64,000 nt of DNA, from positions 1,984,001 to 2,048,000 of the forward strand of contig NZ_JACHMF010000001.1 of the NCBI RefSeq assembly GCF_014204895.1, given 5' to 3'. How positions within the stretch are numbered: position 1 is the first letter of the stretch; each line of letters begins with the position of its first letter. Shown piece by piece: positions 1 to 7,564 of the stretch. Made by a program: the position numbers and the translations under genes. Origin of the DNA: Paractinoplanes abujensis. Its GTDB lineage: Bacteria > Actinomycetota > Actinomycetes > Mycobacteriales > Micromonosporaceae. The notes below the pieces were generated by a model. The model was not told the DNA's origin. It did not search any database and saw only the letters and a list, made by a program, of their open reading frames with translations.

Positions 1-1263
1 CGGGCCCTTGTGCGCGAAGGGCTTGTCGAAGCACGGCCGGGGCAGGGCACCTTTGTTGCGCAGCGCGAGCCGCGCGGCCGGAACCGGCAGAGCGCACGAC
101 CCGACCTGTCGTGGCAGACCGTGGCCTTAGGAGCGAGGCGCGGCGGCGAGGAGGAGCTGCAAGCGTTACTCGCGACACCGCCTGACGGGACCATTGCGTT
201 ATCCGGTGGCTACCTCGACCCGGAGCTGCAGCCGACGGCCGCCCTCGGTGCGGCGCTGGCCCGGGCCGCCCGGCAACCCGCCGCCTGGCAGCGCGGACCG
301 GCGGAGGGCCGGGCCGACCTGCGCGCCTGGTTCGCCCGGGACCCGGGCCTGCGCGCCGACGACATGGTGATCAGCCCCGGCGGTCAGGCCGCGATCACGT
401 CGACCCTGCGCGCCCTGACCAACCCGGGCGACACCCTCCTCGTGGAGTCACCGACCTATCTGGGCGCGCTGGCCGCGGCCCGCGCCGCGGGACTCACCGT
501 CATCCCCGTGCCGGCGGACGCCAACGGCGTGCTCCCCGACCAGTTGCGGGCGGCGTTCACCCGCACCGGGGCGCGCGTCTTCTACAGCCAGCCCCTGTAC
601 GCCAACCCGACCGGCGCCACCCTGGCCCCGCACCGCAGGATCGAGGTGCTCGACGCCGTACGCGAAACCGGTTCTTTTCTCATCGAGGACGACTATGCCC
701 GCGACCTGGCCATCGACGGCACACCACCGCCCCCGCTCGCGGCCGACGACCCGGACGGTCACGTCGTGCATCTGCGCTCGCTCACCAAGTCGGCCGCCCC
801 CGGCCTGCGGATCGCCGCGATCGGGGCCCGGGGTCAGGCCGGGGCCCGGTTGCGCGCGGCCCGCCTGCTCGACGACCTGTTCGTGGCGGGCCCCTTGCAG
901 CAGGCCGCCCTCGAACTGGTCACGTCGCCGGCCTGGGACCGCCACCGTCGTGCGCTCCGCAAGGAGTTGCGCGCCCGCCGCGACGCGCTCCTGACCGCTC
1001 TGCGCCGGCATCTTCCGCTCGACGCGGGCCAGGCTCCCACCGGCGGCCTGCACCTGTGGGTGCGTTCCGGTCATGACATCGACGACGTGGCGCTGGCCTC
1101 CGCCGCCGCGGCCGAGGGCGTCATCGTCTTTCCCGGCCGCCCCTGGTTCGCGGCCGAGCCGCCGGCCGCCTACTTGCGCCTCACCTACGCCGCGGCCCCG
1201 CCCGCCCTGATGGACGAGGCCGTCGTCCGCCTCAAGCGCGCGTTCGACAAGGTGAACGCATAG
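1..1263 (+). CDS. MocR/PdxR-type regulator with aminotransferase fold (5' partial)
   Basis: The gene runs in from the left edge, so its start is outside the window. The first visible residues (LVEARPGQGTFVA) are the end of a GntR-type winged helix. The rest is a class-I aminotransferase-like domain with 'NPTG' and the PLP-binding lysine in SLTKSAAPGLRI (codon at 787-789). This architecture is typical of MocR/PdxR regulators, which sense PLP or amino compounds and usually control a divergent gene. The ATG/GTG codons from position 10 onward fall inside the HTH domain and are not real starts. Three rare TTA leucine codons (127, 166, 199) sit in the linker between the two domains. The target cannot be named because the upstream neighbour is missing. 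Confidence 0.88.
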   Translation, partial: RALVREGLVEARPGQGTFVAQREPRGRNRQSARPDLSWQTVALGARRGGEEELQALLATPPDGTIALSGGYLDPELQPTAALGAALARAARQPAAWQRGPAEGRADLRAWFARDPGLRADDMVISPGGQAAITSTLRALTNPGDTLLVESPTYLGALAAARAAGLTVIPVPADANGVLPDQLRAAFTRTGARVFYSQPLYANPTGATLAPHRRIEVLDAVRETGSFLIEDDYARDLAIDGTPPPPLAADDPDGHVVHLRSLTKSAAPGLRIAAIGARGQAGARLRAARLLDDLFVAGPLQQAALELVTSPAWDRHRRALRKELRARRDALLTALRRHLPLDAGQAPTGGLHLWVRSGHDIDDVALASAAAAEGVIVFPGRPWFAAEPPAAYLRLTYAAAPPALMDEAVVRLKRAFDKVNA

Positions 1264-1307
1264 GGACTGTCTCCTGGCTGCGTCCGGACCCAGGTACCGG
1301 ACAGACC

Positions 1308-1787
1308 TCAGCGAAGGGTGCGCAAGGCGGCGTCGAGCGTGGTGAAGATCGTGTCGCCGCCCTCGTCGTCCCAGTGCGGCGCCGGGTCGGGTTGGCCGGG
1401 GGCCGGGGCGTACAGCCACCAGAGGTTCTGCCACGGGTCGAGCATGCGACCCACAGTGGTCTCACCGTAGAACGGGGTCGGCTCGGTGACGATCCTCGCG
1501 CCTCGTTCGGCTGCGCGTTTCTGCACGGTCGCGACGTCGGTGACCCAGACCTGCAGCAGGCCGGGGCGCAGCGGCCAGCCGTCCAGGCGGTCCACGATCA
1601 TCAGGTCGACGCTGCCCAGCCGCAGCTCGGAGTGGATGAGTTTGCCGTCGGGCATCTCGGTGTGCGCCTCGGGGGTCTCGCCGACGTCGAAGACCTCGGA
1701 CACGAAGGTGATCAGGCCGGCCGCGTCCTCGACCATGACGAACGGGTTCAGGACGGCGCCGTGCCCGGGCGTGTGCAACATGCTCAT
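1308..1787 (-). CDS. VOC-family (glyoxalase/bleomycin-resistance-like) protein
   Basis: This 159-residue protein has the PhnB/glyoxalase-like pattern of one VOC module pair: FVMVEDAAGLITFVSEVF, then LRLGSVDLMIVDR, QVWVTDVATVQKRAAERGA and RMLDPWQNLWWLYAP. It fits the cytosolic VOC proteins that bind metal or small hydrophobic compounds; the substrate is unknown. The reading frame stays open to 2006, but residues before MSMLHTPGHG are Arg/Pro-rich and not family-like, so I start at the ATG at 1785-1787. It converges on the MocR-like gene with 44 bp between stops. No clear Shine-Dalgarno is seen. Confidence 0.82.
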   Translation of the reverse strand: MSMLHTPGHGAVLNPFVMVEDAAGLITFVSEVFDVGETPEAHTEMPDGKLIHSELRLGSVDLMIVDRLDGWPLRPGLLQVWVTDVATVQKRAAERGARIVTEPTPFYGETTVGRMLDPWQNLWWLYAPAPGQPDPAPHWDDEGGDTIFTTLDAALRTLR

Positions 1788-1885
1788 GTCTCGAGCGAAC
1801 CAGCAATTCCGGTCATTTCCCGACCGCTGTCCCGACTGCGGCGGCTGGTGCCGGTGGCGGCTCCGCACGGGGGTCACAGGCGTTG

Positions 1886-2115
1886 CTACAGCTCGACCGG
1901 GCGGCCGGGGTAGACCTCCGGCCCGTACGCCTCGGTGGCGCGCCAACCGTGGTCGGTCACGTTTGCGCGGAGCGTGTCGCCGTCGCCCGGCCCACCAACA
2001 GGACAATCTTTCCCGTACGCCGGGACGACCGCGGCAGCGCGACGGTCAGGGTGGCCGACCGGGACACCCCGTCGGGACGGCCGGTGTGGCTGTCGCAGAA
2101 GTGGGCGACCCTCAC
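1886..2115 (-). pseudogene. Frameshifted small ORF coupled to the acyltransferase gene
   Basis: A GTG at 2113-2115 overlaps the acyltransferase stop (GTGA), a normal coupling arrangement. The frame reads VRVAHFCDSHTGRPDGVSRS and stops at 1957. From about 1990 onward the +1 frame carries G/C in almost every third position and reads TDHGWRATEAYGPEVYPG before a TAG at 1886. The span is 230 nt, one short of 77 codons, so a single-base deletion near the G/C run around 1985-1995 would explain it. The product would be about 76 residues. The start faintly resembles GT4 glycosyltransferase N-termini, but I do not recognise the whole. A sequencing error is equally possible. Confidence 0.4.
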
Positions 2116-2825
2116 GACGCGTTGAGGGCGCTCGCGATCGCCTTGCGGGCCAGATCCTTCATCGTCGCGGCGTCGTCCTGCGGCGCGATCGGGGGCAGCA
2201 CTTCCACGTGCACGTCGACGTGGTCGCGCAGGACGAGACCGTGCCGCGGCAGCGCGCGCCGGGTGCCGTGCACCGCGATCGGGACGATGGGCACCTGGTG
2301 GCGAACGGCAAGCTCGAAGGCGCCGTCCTTGAACGGCTGCAGCTCACCGTCGGAGGTGCGCCGGCCCTCCGGGAACATCAGGACGGGCGAACCGGCGGCC
2401 AGCAGACGGTCGCAGTGCGCCATCATGCGGCGGATCGACTCGCCACTGCCCCGGACCAGCGGCACGTAGTCGTTGAGGCGCATGTTCCACCCGATCAGGG
2501 GAACCCGGAAGATTTCCTGCTTCGACACCCACTTGAACGGCCGGAACAGCGCGAACAGCCCCAGGATGTCGATCAGCGACGCGTGGTTGGCCACCAGGAC
2601 CGCCGAGCCGTGCCAGGGCACGAGGTCGCGACCGGTCACGCGCAGCCGCCACAGCGGGTTCACGTAGACGTAGAACGACGCCCAGGCCGAGGAGTACAGG
2701 TGCAGGGCCACCCGCCGCCGGTCGAACGGGAGCGTCACGAGCCACACCACGACCGCGCCGGCGAAGAACACGACGCAACTGAGCCCGATGAACGCCCAGT
2801 AGGCCATTGAGAAGACCCACAACAT
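2112..2825 (-). CDS. 1-acyl-sn-glycerol-3-phosphate acyltransferase family protein (PlsC-like)
   Basis: This is a 237-residue PlsC-family acyltransferase, expected to put the second acyl chain on lysophosphatidate or a related lysolipid at the inner membrane face. The catalytic HX4D motif is in NHASLID (residues 80-86) and the FPEGR substrate motif is at 151-155. The N-terminal 32 residues form a hydrophobic anchor. Two ATGs are possible (2825 and 2834). I prefer 2825 because TACGAT lies exactly 7 nt upstream, which would give a leaderless transcript, and neither start has a Shine-Dalgarno. Its stop overlaps the GTG of a small frameshifted ORF. Two DnaA-box-like sequences lie in the upstream region. 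Confidence 0.9.
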   Translation of the reverse strand: MLWVFSMAYWAFIGLSCVVFFAGAVVVWLVTLPFDRRRVALHLYSSAWASFYVYVNPLWRLRVTGRDLVPWHGSAVLVANHASLIDILGLFALFRPFKWVSKQEIFRVPLIGWNMRLNDYVPLVRGSGESIRRMMAHCDRLLAAGSPVLMFPEGRRTSDGELQPFKDGAFELAVRHQVPIVPIAVHGTRRALPRHGLVLRDHVDVHVEVLPPIAPQDDAATMKDLARKAIASALNAS

Positions 2826-2873
2826 GCCGCACATCGTAGGGTCTGGCTGTGGTGTCAAGGCCGGGCCGTCAGC

Positions 2874-2925
2874 TGTGGACGACTCCGGAACGCCGTCGCG
2901 CCGGGGTGGGCTGCCCTGTGGACAA
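2874..2925. promoter_or_regulatory. Pair of DnaA-box-like sequences
   Basis: TGTGGACAA at 2917-2925 is the reverse complement of TTGTCCACA, the actinobacterial DnaA box. TGTGGACGA at 2874-2882 differs at one position and lies 43 bp away in the same orientation. They sit between the divergent acyltransferase and NUDIX-like genes, where DnaA could act as a transcription factor. Another perfect copy occurs inside a coding region at 48102-48110, so one box alone means little. Confidence 0.3.
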
Positions 2926-3038
2926 CCCGGATTCCTGTCGTACGCGCCGCGTAGGGTCGGCACACCCCCAGGGCGGGGGGTGGGTTCGGAGGTGGGTCGG
3001 TGCACGGTAACCAGCAAGATCCGAACGAGGGTGCGGTG

Positions 3039-3533
3039 ATGGACTTCCCGCGGCTCGTGCGCACGGTGCCGGGCGCGCCGTGGCTGCCCGCCGGGAGCAC
3101 CGCCGAGGTCTGGGCCGGCGAGGACCTCGACATCCCACGCCCGGCCGTCATCGTGCGGCTGCTGCTGACCCGCGCGCCCGGCGAGATCTTCTGCGTCCCG
3201 ACGCCGCGAGGCCCCGACCTGCCGACCACCGTGCTCGGCACCGTTCACCGCTGGCAGGCGGGTGTGGCCGGTCTGTGCCGCGTGCACCTGGGGTCGGAGG
3301 TGGCCACGCGCTGCGTCGGCTACGTGCGCAACATCGTGCCCGAACCCGACGAGACCTACCGGCTGCCCGTCCCGGACGCGAACGTCCTGGTGTTCACGCC
3401 CCGCACCGAGCCGCCCGAACCGGACGGGACGCTGGGCGCCTGGGTCGGCCGCGACGAGGCGCCGGCCCTGCTGGGGCAACGCCATTGGTGGCCGATCGCC
3501 TGTGTGGCGCTCGGCTGGACAGGGCAGTGGTGA
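3039..3533 (+). CDS. NUDIX-like hypothetical protein
   Basis: This 164-residue protein resembles a group of actinomycete proteins annotated as NUDIX-like: RLLLTRAPGEIFCVPTPRG, then TVLGTVHRWQAGVAG, RCVGYVRNIVPEPDETY and a C-terminal RHWWPIACVALGW. The expected GX5EX7REUXEEXGU box is absent, so hydrolase activity is doubtful. I choose the ATG at 3039 because GAGGGTG lies about 8 nt upstream; a GTG at 3000 is in frame but lacks a ribosome site. Its stop overlaps or abuts the start of the phosphotransferase gene, so the two form an operon. Confidence 0.65.
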   Translation: MDFPRLVRTVPGAPWLPAGSTAEVWAGEDLDIPRPAVIVRLLLTRAPGEIFCVPTPRGPDLPTTVLGTVHRWQAGVAGLCRVHLGSEVATRCVGYVRNIVPEPDETYRLPVPDANVLVFTPRTEPPEPDGTLGAWVGRDEAPALLGQRHWWPIACVALGWTGQW

Positions 3534-3535
3534 CC

Positions 3536-4477
3536 ATGGAACAAGCCGTCACGCACTGGGTCGAGCACGTCGCCCTGCCGGGCCGCCGGATCGTCGACGC
3601 GCGCAGGCTGACCGGTGGCTACAGCAACGAGAACACGGCGCTCACCACCGACGACGGCCACCGGTACGTGCTCCGGCGCTACCTGCGGCACAACAAGTGC
3701 GCCCTCGAGGCCGCCCTGGCCGACCGGCTCAAGGGCACGGCGCCGGTGCCCGAGGTGGTGGCGGCCGACCCCACGGGCGACAGCGTGGGTGAGCCGCTGC
3801 TGCTGTCGACGTTCGTCGCGGGCCTGCCGGTGGGCGAGATCCTGGCCGCGGGCGACGACGCCGAGCTGGGCCGTGATGTCGGGGCCACGCTGGCCCGTAT
3901 CGGCACGATCGCGTTCGAGGCGCCCGGCTTCTTCGCCGACGGCCTGCGGCCCGACGGGTCGGAACCCACCGTGGGCCTCGACCAGTTCGTCGAGCGCTGC
4001 CTGCGTGAGGGCAACGCCGCCGGCCACCTGACCGCCGCCGAGCAGGACGCCTTGCTGCGTTACGCCGCCGGAGCCGCCGCCGACCTGGCCGCGGTCAAGG
4101 GCTCCCGGCAGTTGGTGCACTCCGACTACAACCCGAAGAACCTGCTCGCCGCCCGCTCCGCGACCGGTCGGTGGCGGGTGGCGGCCGTGCTCGACTGGGA
4201 ATTCGCGTTCAGCAGCACCCCGCTCGTCGACGTGGGCAACATGCTGCGCGACCCGCGGCCGCCGGCGTTCCTCGACGGCTTCCTGAGCGGCTTCCGCGAC
4301 GCCGGCGGTGACCTCCCGCCCGGCTGGCGGCGCATCAGCCAGGCCGCCGACCTGTTCGCGCTGGCCGACTTCCTGACCCGGCCGGTCGAGCACCGCTACT
4401 TCCGGCGCTCGATCGACCGGATCCGGGACCTGGTGGGTGCTCAGGCCGGCACGAACGTCAGGCGCGACCGGATGTGA
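3536..4477 (+). CDS. Aminoglycoside phosphotransferase (APH)-family small-molecule kinase
   Basis: This 313-residue APH/choline-kinase-fold protein is expected to phosphorylate a small hydroxylated molecule with ATP in the cytosol. The catalytic loop is VHSDYNPKNLL, with Asp and Asn in the HxDxxxxN pattern, and the metal-binding Asp is in AVLDWEFAF. The glycine-rich N-lobe (RLTGGYSNEN) is intact. The start may be the ATG at 3536, or a GTG at 3530 that overlaps the upstream TGA; either way it is translationally close to the NUDIX-like gene. The last 37 bp overlap the 3' end of the convergent GNAT gene. Nothing visible defines the substrate, so calling it a resistance gene is not justified. Confidence 0.87.
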   Translation: MEQAVTHWVEHVALPGRRIVDARRLTGGYSNENTALTTDDGHRYVLRRYLRHNKCALEAALADRLKGTAPVPEVVAADPTGDSVGEPLLLSTFVAGLPVGEILAAGDDAELGRDVGATLARIGTIAFEAPGFFADGLRPDGSEPTVGLDQFVERCLREGNAAGHLTAAEQDALLRYAAGAAADLAAVKGSRQLVHSDYNPKNLLAARSATGRWRVAAVLDWEFAFSSTPLVDVGNMLRDPRPPAFLDGFLSGFRDAGGDLPPGWRRISQAADLFALADFLTRPVEHRYFRRSIDRIRDLVGAQAGTNVRRDRM

Positions 4478-5253
4478 TGGAACCCCGCAGGCTCCAGGCC
4501 CGGCAAGGTGGACTCGACATCGGCCACGACCTGCTCCGCGCCGCCCGCGACCAGCGCGCCGAGCGACGCGGCGAGCAGCGACGACCGGGCCCCGGGGGCG
4601 GCGCCGGGCAGCACCCCGAGGTAGACGAGCATGGGCCAGCAGGCCTCGCCCGCGGTTCCGGCCAGGCCCGTGCCGTCCGCAAGCACGTGCCACGCCGCGG
4701 CCGGGCCGGTCAGCCACGGCCACGGGTCGCGGGCCAGATCGAGCCCGGCCACGGCCAGCGCGGTCTCGGAGCCGGTGAGCACATCGGGGCGGGCGACCCC
4801 AGCCACCAGCGCCCGGACCTCACCGGCGCCCGCCGCCGGGCGTACGGGCTGGGCCGGGGTCTCGACACGACCGCCGGACCAGCGGAAACGCCTGCGCTCG
4901 ACGGTGGGGACGAGACCGGCCAGGCGGGCCGCCGTCAGCACGCGCTCGTCCACGGGCAGGGTGGCATGGAACGGGCGGGGGCCGCCCAGCGCGGCGTGGG
5001 CCGCGGTCAGCAGCGCGGACCCGACCTCGGGCGGGCCGGTCAGGTCGAAGTGTTCCAGCCACGGACCGCCGGCGGCGCCGGGCGGGAGCACCCACGCGGC
5101 GCGCGCCACCACCTGGCCGTCGCGCTGGGCGACCCACGTACGGGACGGGTGGAAACCGCCGCCGGCGAGGCCGTCGGCGTACGAGATCGGGGTGATCGGG
5201 CCGAGGGAGTCGAAGACGGCTTCCTCGCCGGGGAGCAGATGGCGGTAGATCAT
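4441..5253 (-). CDS. GNAT-family N-acetyltransferase
   Basis: This 270-residue protein looks like a tandem GNAT enzyme: an N-terminal half with WVAQRDGQVVARAAWVLPPG and a C-terminal half with LVYLGVLPGAAPGARSSLLAA, where an acetyl-CoA site would lie. The acceptor is unknown. The ATG at 5253 has an excellent ribosome site (GGAGGTCCCGC then ATG). A 16-codon ORF with its own good ribosome site precedes it by 36 nt, and a candidate extended -10 lies further upstream, so expression may be controlled through a leader. The 3' end overlaps the convergent kinase gene. Confidence 0.85.
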   Translation of the reverse strand: MIYRHLLPGEEAVFDSLGPITPISYADGLAGGGFHPSRTWVAQRDGQVVARAAWVLPPGAAGGPWLEHFDLTGPPEVGSALLTAAHAALGGPRPFHATLPVDERVLTAARLAGLVPTVERRRFRWSGGRVETPAQPVRPAAGAGEVRALVAGVARPDVLTGSETALAVAGLDLARDPWPWLTGPAAAWHVLADGTGLAGTAGEACWPMLVYLGVLPGAAPGARSSLLAASLGALVAGGAEQVVADVESTLPGLEPAGFHHIRSRLTFVPA

Positions 5254-5289
5254 GCGGGACCTCCGAGGCGCGCAGAGTGCGCCCCGGAG

Positions 5290-5340
5290 TCAGAACCGCG
5301 GGGACGCCGGGCCGCGGAAGGGGCGCATTTCCTGGGACAC
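5290..5340 (-). CDS. Putative leader peptide upstream of the GNAT gene
   Basis: A GTG at 5338-5340 follows a near-ideal ribosome site (GGGAGG, 7-nt spacer) and reads VSQEMRPFRGPASPRF before a TGA at 5290. It ends 36 nt before the GNAT start. An ORF this short with a better ribosome site than most genes here is more likely a leader or attenuator than a functional protein. No run of one amino acid that would reveal a sensed metabolite is present, and I know no homologue. It may be fortuitous. Confidence 0.4.
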   Translation of the reverse strand: MSQEMRPFRGPASPRF

Positions 5341-5382
5341 GGTGCGACCTCCCTTCTGCTGGGCCTGACGGCGTACGGGAAG

Positions 5383-5391
5383 AATTTAGCA
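5383..5391 (-). promoter_or_regulatory. Candidate extended -10 promoter for the leader/GNAT unit
   Basis: Read on the minus strand this is TGCTAAATT: a TGN extension followed by TAAATT, matching the actinobacterial TANNNT -10. Transcription would start near 5376, about 35 nt before the leader ORF. No convincing -35 is seen, which is normal for extended -10 promoters. Confidence 0.4.
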
Positions 5392-5441
5392 GGTCTTTTC
5401 CGCCGGCTGCAGCGTCAGGTCCTAGTAGGCGGGTGATCTCG

Positions 5442-6506
5442 TCACTGTCCCGAGACGGAACGAAGGGCGAGTTTCAGGCGACGGGCCGCCTCGGTCAGCT
5501 CGGCCGGGGGCAGGAGCGAGAAACTGAGCCGTACGCGATCAGAACCCCCACGCCGGTCGGCGAAGAACCGTGGGCCCGGAACGAAGCTGGTGCCGTGACG
5601 CTCCGCGACCGCCAGCAGTGACTCCGCGTCGACACCGTCGGGCAACCTCAGCCAGAGGAACCAGCCGCCGTCCGGCCGGTCGGCGTTGATCGCCTCACTC
5701 AGGACGTCCCTGTGCGTTCGATAGCGTTCGCGCAGAAGAGCGACATGCTTCCCGTACGCCCCTGAGGCGGCGAACTCGGCCATGGTGAGCGCGGTCGTGT
5801 GGTTGACGCCGCCTCCGCTGTGGACGGAGCCGACTCGGGCCAGCCGGGCGACCAGGTCCGGTGTCGCGGTGATCCAGCCCAGGCGCAGGCCGGGGGCGAC
5901 CGTTTTCGAGAAAGAGCCCAGGCTGATCACGTTGGCGTCGGTGAACGGCGGCGGCGATCTGTCGTAGTACAGCTCGCGATAAGGGTCGTCCTCCACGATC
6001 GGCAGGTCCTGGGCGGCCAGCGCTCGGCGCTGCCCGGGGGAGAGGCTGCGACCGGTCGGGTTGCCGAACGTCGGGACCACGTACAGGAAGGCGGCCCGGT
6101 GCCGGCGTGCCTGCCGGCCCACCTCGTCGGCGTCCTCCGCCCGCACGGGAACAAGCCTGAGGCCACGATCGGTCAGGATCCGGAACGCGTAGTGATAGGT
6201 AGGGGAGTCGACCAGGACGGTGTCGCCGGGTTCGGCCAGCACCTGCGCCACCAGCGTCAGCCCGTGCGAAGCGCCCGCAGTCACAAACGTGCAGTCCGCG
6301 GACTGTTCATTCGTGCGCGCCGCGATCCATTCGCGCAACGGCGCCGGGCCGGGGGCATGGCCGTAGGTGAGCGCTTTCCAGCCGTACGTGTCCAAGGCGC
6401 TCGCCGCGGCCGTGGCCCACGCGGCCGCCGGCAGCAGCTCCGGCAGCGGGTGGCCCCAGCCGAGATCGAGGATTCCGTCGCGGGGCTCGAACTGAACGAT
6501 CGTCAC
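5442..6506 (-). CDS. PLP-dependent aminotransferase (class I/II, 2-aminoadipate type)
   Basis: This is a 354-residue fold-type I PLP enzyme without a DNA-binding domain. The PLP lysine is K201 in SLGSFSKTVAPGLRLG, the co-substrate Asn is in FGNPTG (148-152), and the cofactor Asp/Tyr pair is in VEDDPYRELYY. Sequence style is close to the aminotransferase half of MocR proteins and to 2-aminoadipate/valine aminotransferases, so it probably transaminates an amino acid; the substrate is not determinable. The start is the GTG at 6504-6506, after which family-like residues begin. It is divergent from a 2-hydroxyacid dehydrogenase with only 18 bp between start codons, so both may be leaderless and share a -10 element. 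The pair could interconvert an amino acid, its 2-oxo acid and the 2-hydroxy acid. Confidence 0.85.
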   Translation of the reverse strand: MTIVQFEPRDGILDLGWGHPLPELLPAAAWATAAASALDTYGWKALTYGHAPGPAPLREWIAARTNEQSADCTFVTAGASHGLTLVAQVLAEPGDTVLVDSPTYHYAFRILTDRGLRLVPVRAEDADEVGRQARRHRAAFLYVVPTFGNPTGRSLSPGQRRALAAQDLPIVEDDPYRELYYDRSPPPFTDANVISLGSFSKTVAPGLRLGWITATPDLVARLARVGSVHSGGGVNHTTALTMAEFAASGAYGKHVALLRERYRTHRDVLSEAINADRPDGGWFLWLRLPDGVDAESLLAVAERHGTSFVPGPRFFADRRGGSDRVRLSFSLLPPAELTEAARRLKLALRSVSGQ

Positions 6507-6527
6507 TGAACCAGAATGGGGGACATG
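6504..6527. promoter_or_regulatory. Possible shared bidirectional -10 element
   Basis: Between the divergent GTG (6506, minus) and ATG (6525, plus) lies CAGAATG. CAGAAT (6511-6516) is 7 nt before the plus ATG, and its near-complement CATTCT (6517-6512) is 6 nt before the minus GTG. Both keep the A and T that matter most in TANNNT. If used, one AT-rich element would drive two leaderless transcripts whose starts are about 18 bp apart. First bases are C rather than T, so each is sub-optimal. Confidence 0.4.
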
Positions 6528-7466
6528 AAGCTTCTGCTGCCCGACAGCGTCGACCTGAACCCCGACCTGCCCGCCGGCGTGACGGCCGTGCGATACGCGG
6601 TCAACCGGCCGATCCCCGGCGAGCACACCGACGCCGAGGCGCTGGTCGTCTGGAACAACTCGGGCGACCAGATGCGCGACGCCGCGCAGCGGCTCACCCG
6701 GCTGCGCTGGGTGCAGACCCTGGCCGCCGGGCCCGACGCCGTGGTCGCCGCCGGTTTCGCGCCCGAGGTTGTGATCACCTCTGGGCGCGGGCTGCACGAT
6801 CAGACAGTGGCCGAGCACACGCTGGCGATGGTACTGGCCGCCGTACGCCACCTGCACGTGCTCGTTCGCGCGCAGATCGGCCACCACTGGGCCGAGGAGA
6901 TGCGCGAACTGCAAGCCGCACCGGCCACCGCGCAGTTCTACACACTCCGCGATGCGCATGTGGTCATCTGGGGCTTCGGCGGCATCGCGGCCGCGCTCAC
7001 ACCACACCTGACCGCGCTGGGGGCGCGGGTCACCGGGGTCGCCCGCAGCGCCGGCACCCGCCACGGCGTCGAAGTGGTGACCGAGGACAGCTTCGCCCAG
7101 CTGCTGCCCACGGCCGACGTGCTCATCGGCATCCTGCCCGCCACCCCGGCCACGCAGCACGCGCTCAACGCGGACATGTTCGCGCAACTACCTGCGCACG
7201 CCTGGGTGGTCAACGTCGGGCGCGGCGCCACCCTGGACGAGGACGCGCTGCTCGACGCCCTGCGCGAGGGTGACATCGGCGGGGCGGCTCTGGACGTCTT
7301 CGAGACCGAGCCGCTGCCCGCCGACTCCGGCCTGTGGAACGAGCCCAACGTCATCCTCACCCCCCACGTGGCCGGCGGCCGCCCGCTCGGCGCTTCCGCC
7401 CTGATCAGCGAAAACGTGACCGCCTTCCAGGACGGCCGCCCACTGCGCAACATCGTCGAACGCTGA
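6525..7466 (+). CDS. D-isomer-specific 2-hydroxyacid dehydrogenase
   Basis: This 313-residue NAD(P)-dependent dehydrogenase would reduce 2-oxo acids to D-2-hydroxy acids or the reverse. The dinucleotide-binding loop is WGFGGIAAAL, and the catalytic triad is visible as Arg in NVGRGAT, Glu in FETEPLP and His in LTPHVAGG. The N-terminal catalytic half is short, as in the GyaR/phosphoglycerate dehydrogenase-like group. Two ATGs are possible (6516, 6525). I use 6525 because a -10-like CAGAAT is 7 nt upstream and the protein begins with a typical MKLLLPDSV. It is divergent from the aminotransferase and may work on the same 2-oxo acid. Confidence 0.87.
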   Translation: MKLLLPDSVDLNPDLPAGVTAVRYAVNRPIPGEHTDAEALVVWNNSGDQMRDAAQRLTRLRWVQTLAAGPDAVVAAGFAPEVVITSGRGLHDQTVAEHTLAMVLAAVRHLHVLVRAQIGHHWAEEMRELQAAPATAQFYTLRDAHVVIWGFGGIAAALTPHLTALGARVTGVARSAGTRHGVEVVTEDSFAQLLPTADVLIGILPATPATQHALNADMFAQLPAHAWVVNVGRGATLDEDALLDALREGDIGGAALDVFETEPLPADSGLWNEPNVILTPHVAGGRPLGASALISENVTAFQDGRPLRNIVER

Positions 7467-7564
7467 CCCCCGTCCACCGTCCAGCACCACACGACAGACC
7501 CAGCCCCGACAAGCCCTCAACGACGGCTGGCGCCCATGCCCACCCACCCAGGCGAGTAACAAAA

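Noticed and set aside
3536..4477. Calling the APH-family kinase an antibiotic-resistance gene
   Set aside because: The family is broad, and neighbours (NUDIX-like, GNAT) do not define a drug substrate.
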